Shown: in pieces, positions 58,217 through 64,000 of the stretch
Numbering within the stretch: the stretch's first letter is position 1
Layout: every line of letters begins with the position of its first letter
Origin: Alopecurus myosuroides
Taxonomy: Eukaryota > Streptophyta > Magnoliopsida > Poales > Poaceae
NCBI GenBank assembly: GCA_028641055.1
Contig: CM054057.1
Coordinates: 402,308,814-402,372,813 of the forward strand
Length of the DNA stretch: 64,000 nucleotides
Direction: 5' to 3'
The notes under the pieces: generated by a model
Seen by the model: the letters and a program-made list of their open reading frames with translations, nothing else
Told to the model about the DNA's origin: nothing
Database searches by the model: none
Program-made: the position numbers and the translations under genes

Positions 58217-59357
58217 ATACAGGTTATTCGACCCAATGGCTAACAAGTTTCCATTCACTACCTATGATTGAGGCAATAAGGTATGGCTCTCACCATAAGT
58301 TGTCCTCAATACATGTCGCTCATTTGCAGAGGCGGATCCAGGATTTGACCATACGGGGGGGGGGGGGGGGGGGGAACGGAAAAACGAATGACCTTACAGA
58401 AAAAATATACCAAATCTTTAATGTACCTCATTCTGTTTGTCTTTTCAAGGGTCTCGCTGTGATATATTGAACATTTGATTCTAGCTTGTTTTAGGAGTTA
58501 GACAATTGACTTAATATTTTGATGGAAATTTTTACTTAACACATATTTTGAAGGGAAGGTTGCGTATCATCTGGACCAGGGTTGGAAACATCATTACCGG
58601 TAGATTGCACTGTGACCTATGTCACCTTGAATGGATTTATGTGTTCAGCCCTAGAATTGGAGGTTAAAACAATTGTATTCAAATAATTATTTATTCAGGG
58701 TGCCTTAATATTTATGACTTAGAAGTTCCACTATTCTAGTTCGTATAAAATAATTAAGATACTATATGATTCGTGCTAGAAAAACAAACTATGAAGTAGC
58801 AAATATTAGATCGGATTTACAAACTAGCGAATGGAAATTTTAATATCTATGCGAACAAGTGTATAAGCATATACAATAATACCTTAGGGCAATGAGCTCA
58901 TCAGATTGGTTAGAACTGGACGTGGCACGCAGCAGATCGTAGTCGACGGTTAATAGGGAAGCGGGAGGTGTGCCTTCAAAACCTGTGCAGCGACGCCTGA
59001 GTCCAGATTACTGGCGGCTGGCGGCGATCTCACACGACGCTCAAGCAAAACAAATGAAGGCCTTAGCAGCAGGACATACGGCAGAAGTGGAATAAATCCC
59101 TCCAGGGAAACAGAGTCAAACAGAACCATGATACAACGCATTCCATAGATAAACGGACTGGTCTCATTGCCGTTCTGCCAAGGCTATATAGATGCCCTCG
59201 TGGCTAACTTTTTTCGGCTTGGCCAATTCAGATTCAGCACGATAGGAAATCCTAAAATGAATTTGTTGATTTCTAAGAGATATTTTCTGGTATATAAAGT
59301 AATGGTTTCGAAATATTCAAGTTGGATAATCCATTGAGGGATTAGGAGTCACGAGTA
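58217..59357. other. Unassigned flank with a 20-G tract
   Basis: Right-hand flank of the nest. Positions 58355-58374 are an uninterrupted run of 20 G after GGCGGATCCAGGATTTG. The rest is AT-rich without a definable gene. The edge with the truncated Copia at about 59358 shows no LTR. Confidence 0.45.
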
Positions 59358-60815
59358 TTATATACAACTAGAACGGGACACCGTCTGTTGTCGCTTGGAG
59401 GACCAAGAGACAAGGTTGTTGCCCAAAAAGACACAGAATCCAGAGGTGGATTTGCGGGTGTCAGGGCAACCAGCCCAATCGGCGTCTGAGTAGGCGATGA
59501 TGTCACGGGAGGAGTCTGTGTGAATGCGCAACCCATAGTGAGAGGTGCCCTGAATGTAACGCAAAATGCGTTTGATGAGGGCATAGTGGGGCTCACGGGG
59601 GTCGTGCATGTACAAGCACACCTGCTGAACGGCATAAGAGAGGTCTGGGCGCGTAAGAGTAAGATACTGGAGTGCGCCGGCGAGACTGCGGTACAGGGTG
59701 GGATCGGAGAAAGGTCGACCGGACTGCCCTGATAATTTGGACTTGGTGTCTATCGGTGTGGGGATGGGATTACAATTAAGCATTTTGGCACGCTCTAGTA
59801 TCTCAAGGGCATACTTCAGCTGGGAGAGAAAAAAACATGCGGAGGTGCGGTGGACGTTCACGCCTAGGAAATGGTGGACCTCACCGAGATCACTCATATG
59901 GAACTCACCATGGACTGAGGAGATGATGTGGCGTAGAAGAGTGGTGGAGCTCGCGGTGAGAAGAATGTCATCGACATAGAGAAGCAGGTATGCAGTGGTG
60001 GAGCCTTGGTAAAGTGTAAAGAGGGAGGAGTCACAGCGAGAAGCAACAAAGCCTAATGTTTTGAGGAATGTGGTGAAGCGGCTGAACCAAGTGCGTGGAG
60101 CTTGTTTGAGGCCATACAAGGATTTGTGGAGGCGACAGACGTGGTGTGGTGTAGTGGAATCAACAAAACCGGAAGGCTGCTGACAATAGACTGTCTCCGC
60201 GAGGTCACCCTGCAGAAAAGCATTTTTCACGTCCATCTGGTGAATGGGCCAGGAATGGGACGTGGCAATGCTCAGGACGACACGAATGGTAGAGGGCTTC
60301 ACCACTGGGCTGAAGGTCTCATCATAGTCAACACCAGCCTGCTGTGTGAACCTACGAACAACCCAACGAGCCTTGTACCGCGCCAGAGATCCATCCGGGT
60401 TTAGCTTGTCGCGATAGATCCATTTACTTGTCACAACATTAACACCTGCAGGACGAGGCACCAAAGACCAAGTATCATTCCGAATTAGAGCATTAAATTC
60501 ATCAAGCATAGCAGCGTGCCAATGGGGGTCTTTGAGTGCCACACAGTATGACGAAGGTATGGGAGATATAGTGGCGGAAGCGTGCAGGTTGAAGTTTTGT
60601 TTGGGCATAAAATAGCCGTGTTTGCTGCGAGTCAGCATTCTGTGTGCGTTTTGGGGTGCATCTACTGGTACAGATTTCGGTGGTGGGATGAGCTGAGGTG
60701 GCAGCGGGGGATTGGATGGGCCAGGGGAAGAATCTCCCAGGCGCACGGGCGAGGGGGACGTCGTGGGACCACGCGGGAATCCCGATGCGGATCTGCTAGA
60801 CTGCAGGAGGGACAA
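59358..60815 (-). pseudogene. Copia reverse transcriptase / RNase H (3'-truncated)
   Basis: A 485-codon frame with Copia order: a Pro-rich linker, then reverse transcriptase (KWIYRDKLNPDGSLARYKAR, QMDVKNAFLQGDL, KSLYGLKQAPRTWF, active site YVDD at residues 280-283), then RNase H start (YSDADWAGC, STSGFCVFLG). The frame ends a few codons after WSSKRQQTVSRSS, where RNase H should continue, so its C-terminal part is lost. It is out of frame with the integrase upstream. Normally it copies genomic RNA into cDNA in the virus-like particle. Confidence 0.85.
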
Positions 60816-62251
60816 GTCACGTCCGTGCGACGATCCCGAAGTGGGTGTGCGTGCATGCCAGGGGGAGGCAGGCGGAGAGCACGAGGTGGAACCGGGGGAG
60901 TGGGATTGGGTGCGTCGGGAGCGTCTGGTGCGGGTGGCGGGCCCAGGTGCGTAGGTGGCGAGCGCGGAGTGGCGGTCGAAGCGTACGAGGTAGGAGCGAT
61001 CGGTGGAGGCAGTTGGCCACGGGATCCAAGGGGGATTCGGCCAGGCGGATCGAGATCGGGTGTGGCTGGGCTAGGTGTGGCCTCCTGTGCACCGGACGAA
61101 TAAGCAAAATCACTTTCATTGAAAATGACGTGTCTGGATATTATGATTTTTCGTGTGGCAAGGTCGAGGCATCTGTACCCTTTGTGCTCTCGTGGGTAGC
61201 CTAGGAAGACGCAGCGGGTAGAGCGCAGGGCGAGTTTGTGCGGGGTTGTGGCATATGCATTTGGAAAGCAAAGACACCCGAAAGTGCGAAGATGGTCGTA
61301 GGTGGGGTTTTGGGCATAGAGAAGGAAGTGAGGTGTGAGGTTGTTAATGGCACGAGATGGGTGGATGTTGAGAAGGTGTGTGGCGGTGTGTAGGGCTTCG
61401 ACCCAAAATGGGGGAGGTAGGGTGGCCTGAAAAAGAAGAGTACGGACAATGTCATTGGTGGTGCGAATGAGGCGTTCGGCACGGCCATTTTGGGGGGACG
61501 TGTAGGGGCAAGAGAGACGCAAAGAGATGCCATTGGTGGTCAAGTGGGAACGTAGTATAGTGGTGAGGTACACGCCTCCATTGTCACACTGGAGGCATCG
61601 TAGGGTTTTGCGAAATTGCGTGGTGATATAGGCAAAGAAGTGAAGCAATGTGTCACACGTGTCTGATTTTTGGCGCAAGGGAAAAGTCCACGAAAAATGT
61701 GAATAATCATCAAGAATGACAAGATAATATTTGTATCAAGAGAAACTAATAATGGGAGAGGTTCATAAATCACAATGTATTAAATCAAAAGGGGCAAGCG
61801 CACGAGAGTGGGATGTAGAAAATGGTAGACGTGCTTGCTTGCCGAGCTGACACGCATCACAGAAAGAGTGGCGAGGTGCATTATTATTACATTGAGAAAG
61901 GAAATCAAGAGGTAAATGAGCTAAAGCATTGGAGTTGGGATGGCCAAGGCGACGATGCCAAAGGTCGCCGGTGACGGAGAGCGCCGTGGAGTGGGTGCTT
62001 CCATTATTGCCGAAGAAAAGGTACAATTCTCCGGAGCTATTGGATCTCATGATCATGGTCTTTGTGGCGAGGTCCTTCACAGAGAAGACAAAAGGGTCAA
62101 ACTCAACCGAACAAGAATTATCGCGTGGAGAGACTAAGACGTTATGAAGGTGAAGAAGAACGCGTGGAGGCGCGACCACGCCGAGTATGCCGTCATATCG
62201 TCGGACATGACGACCTCCTGAAGAGAGTCCAAGACGGTGGTGACGATCCAC
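60662..62251 (-). pseudogene. Copia GAG-pre-integrase and integrase
   Basis: One frame with two in-frame TGA stops (61763-61765 and 61736-61738). The upstream part has the pre-integrase domain (LWHRRLGHPN, then CDACQLGKQARLPF, giving the HHCC zinc site). After the stops come the integrase core Asp (LVILDDYS), Asp (QCDNGG) and Glu (NGRAERLIR), then the C-terminal region (FGCLCFP, RCVFLGYP). It runs into a Pro-rich tail and loses frame before the reverse transcriptase. In life it would insert cDNA into the genome. Confidence 0.85.
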
Positions 62252-62653
62252 AAGGCGATATCAACATCAGCCTAGTGCCACTGCTCGTCGGCGTGACGGT
62301 GATCGTTCCCGGGCTCGATGTGGTCGTGGGCATGGTGGCGATTCAGGAGGAAGAGAAAGAAGTTGCGCCACTTGGTGAGATTGGATGCAGATGCGTCGAG
62401 TTTGAATTTCACGTAGTTGTGGATGGAGTCCTCACGAATGGAGAGGGGGCGGTAGGAGACGCCGGAGTTGGTGAGGGCGACAGCAGATTCGGGAGCAGTG
62501 GGCGCAAGAGGGGATATCGATGCTGTTGCTGCCGTTGAATCGAGGCCGGGAGGAGAGAGGGAAGCACGAGGCATGGGGGGAATCTAGAGGAAGAAGGGAG
62601 AGGTGTATGTGGATCGGTGTCCAGAGGGGAGGCGGCGGCGTCGCCGGCCATGG
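62252..62653 (-). pseudogene. Copia Gag N-terminal fragment
   Basis: Begins near ATG 62651-62653 (MAGDAAASPLD) and shifts frame into a stretch with YVKFKLDASASNLTKWRNFF, the typical Copia Gag N-terminal helix. After a third frame (LWIVTTVLDSLQEVV...AYSAWSRLHAFF) it passes directly into pre-integrase sequence. The rest of Gag, the CCHC knuckle and the protease are deleted. Confidence 0.7.
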
Positions 62654-62665
62654 CAGGAGTGTATT

Positions 62666-62677
62666 GCTCTGATACCA
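62666..62677 (-). promoter_or_regulatory. Primer-binding site of the Copia element
   Basis: TGGTATCAGAGC on the minus strand, complementary to initiator tRNA-Met, just after the 5' LTR. Confidence 0.85.
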
Positions 62678-62682
62678 AGAAG

Positions 62683-62863
62683 GTGAATAATATCGTTCTC
62701 CCTGCCTTGTATTGATCACAATGAGAGTACATATACATAGGGGAGGCAGGCTCACGATGGAGTGTCGATCCTATCTATCTGGACGACACCCTAGGACTCG
62801 GTACAGGATAACGATACAAGTGTGTCCACTATATACAAACTACGTGTTCTGACAACTGACACA
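62683..62863 (-). repeat. 5' LTR of the Copia element (about 180 bp)
   Basis: On the minus strand it starts TGT(GT)CAGTTGTCAGAACACG and ends ATTATTCA, six bases before the primer-binding site. It is short for an LTR. The outer edge is uncertain by two bases because of the repeated TGTG. Confidence 0.7.
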
Positions 62864-63325
62864 CCCGCAGATTTCAAGCAACATCATATCGATCTGTCGA
62901 TCCACAAGGCTGCTAGGATCCCCGGAGGATCCCCAATGAGAGGCAAGGACACGCTCAGGCATCCACGAGCGTGAACTTACCGTGGAAAGCGGAGCAACAA
63001 ATCTCTAGATCTGGGAAGGATAAATGTGGCACGAGGTGATGGATTAAAGTACTACGGGGCTGGCGAGGCAGCGAGGCGGGCTGTAAGGTCTGGCGGCAGC
63101 AGGGGTGAGGTGGCCTTCAAGGTCTGGCGGCGGAGAGGAGCTCCGTCGCTCCAAAGGTGGTTTGGTCAATTGTGCGTTTATCTATTTACCCGCGTACGTG
63201 AGATCGGCAATTATACTGGTAGTGCACCGAAAATTAGGCGACGTGCATAGCGGAAAAAAGGGAGGGAAAAGTGGCGAATCTTTTTACCTGCAAACCGGCG
63301 ATTTTTGGCACCACGATATGCTCTA
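62864..63325. other. Unassigned flank
   Basis: Mixed composition with short random frames; no gene or repeat recognised. Confidence 0.35.
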
Positions 63326-63360
63326 CTAGTAGGCTTTGGCGCGGCGTGGCCGCGCCCGTA
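63326..63360 (-). mobile_element. Probable Helitron 3' terminus (minus strand)
   Basis: On the minus strand the hairpin GGCGCGGCCACGCCGCGCC (8-bp perfect stem) is followed by AAAGCCTA and CTAG, then a T outside. This fits the Helitron 3' end. The element would extend right, towards or beyond the window edge. No Rep/helicase sequence is visible. Confidence 0.58.
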
Positions 63361-64000
63361 GAGTGATCTTTAGGCGCACCACGGAAAAATTGCTTCCTAT
63401 AAAAAATGTCTAAATGTTTATATAGACTTTGTAATGTTTAGTTTTTTTTTCCAACATATTCGATTTAGAATTGGTATCGGTGAAAGCAGTGTCAAGTTTT
63501 TGTTTTTCAGGGTGTTTTTAAATGACAGTAAGTTGCCGTCTACCCCTTTTGTGTTTAATTGGTATGGGGTGAAACAATTAGTCACTTAAATTACTTTGTA
63601 AGAGGGTTTCAAATAGTCGGGGGGGGGATAAAAAATGGAAATGGGCCACATTACCTTATTAATTTATTAGTTGGGCCAGAGTCAATAAAATGGCTGAGTT
63701 GATTTTGGCTGTCAATTGTGCTCCATGGATCAAAGATTTGGGCACCTTTTGAGTTGGAACGTGCTGAGCGTCCCCCGGGGGATAATTTCCCCCGATCCCC
63801 CGGGTCGACGTGACGACACGTGTCCCATCTGGGTCAACGAGCGAGCCCGCGACCACGCGCTTCCCTTTCCCCCGTGAAAAAAAGCAACACTGCGTCGCCG
63901 ATGGAGCAGAGATGGAGCAGGCGCCGCATCCCACGGCACCCTCTCTCCCCCCGTGCACGCCGGCGTCGCTCCCCGTCAGCCATGGTCCGCCCCCATTGGA
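63361..64000. other. Possible Helitron interior or MULE-like end, unassigned
   Basis: AT-rich up to 63750, then a GC-rich segment with GTCCCCCGGGGGATAATTTC at 63770, closely resembling the inside of the MULE right end (54830-54860, inverted). A further MULE may start near 63745. Nothing coding is certain before the window ends. Confidence 0.35.

Larger units (their letters stand above)
59358..62863 (-). mobile_element. Ty1/Copia retrotransposon, truncated and internally deleted
   Basis: Order on the minus strand: 5' LTR (about 62683-62863), primer-binding site (62666-62677), Gag start, GAG-pre-integrase, integrase, reverse transcriptase, partial RNase H. Integrase before RT is the Copia order. 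There is no 3' LTR. The Gag zinc knuckle and the aspartic protease are missing. Stops and frameshifts separate the remaining domains. Confidence 0.88.

Overview
The window looks like intergenic DNA from a large grass genome, most likely Triticeae or a close relative. The reasons are nested LTR retrotransposons, very long solo LTRs, 103-bp Stowaway MITEs with CTCCCTCCGATCC ends, a CACTA element, PIF/Harbinger elements and a Mutator-like element (MULE) carrying an Ulp1-like protease gene. I see no host gene I can name and no tRNA, rRNA or CRISPR. All family calls come from motifs, termini and target-site duplications (TSDs) read by eye, without database searches.

Most of the window is one nest that can be unpacked from its TSDs. 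A small LTR retrotransposon (about 1.25 kb before it was interrupted; TSD GATGC) spans 9470-58211. Its 5' LTR holds a PIF/Harbinger element (9737-22503, TSD TTA) that carries only the Myb-like ORF1. That ORF is split by two solo LTRs (10450-14767, TSD CCTCC; 15377-21354, TSD CAGGG). Just behind the primer-binding site sits a CACTA element (22611-57336, TSD ACC). The CACTA holds a Stowaway MITE, a short non-coding LTR element (24133-26474), a large MULE (about 29737-54868, candidate 10-bp TSD) and a second PIF/Harbinger element (55098-57241, TSD TTA) that carries only the DDE transposase.

The MULE has two convergent genes. An Ulp1 (C48)-like gene lies on the + strand (exons 40190-44847), and a FAR1-type transposase lies on the - strand (about 53850 down to 45682). 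The introns upstream of the Ulp1-like exons hold two head-to-head non-coding LTR elements (30291-37224 and 37336-39825); the first contains a 4.5-kb solo LTR of the same family as the one at 10450. The middle of the transposase gene is a tandem array of four 1.75-kb units (46308-53328) with one common junction, so the FAR1, catalytic and SWIM-coding parts are reiterated. Both genes carry disabling mutations.

Outside the nest, the left flank (1-9464) has a Stowaway MITE, a probable Helitron 3' end and a 52-bp retroposon fragment with a 15-bp TSD. The right flank (58217-64000) has a 20-G tract, a Copia retrotransposon (59358 to about 62863, - strand) that lost its 3' end and the Gag zinc knuckle/protease region, and a second probable Helitron 3' end.

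Functionally, the Harbinger pair is a split system (ORF1 in one element, transposase in the other, similar termini), and the MULE pairs a transposase with a SUMO-protease-like gene. Everything else is non-coding or decayed.
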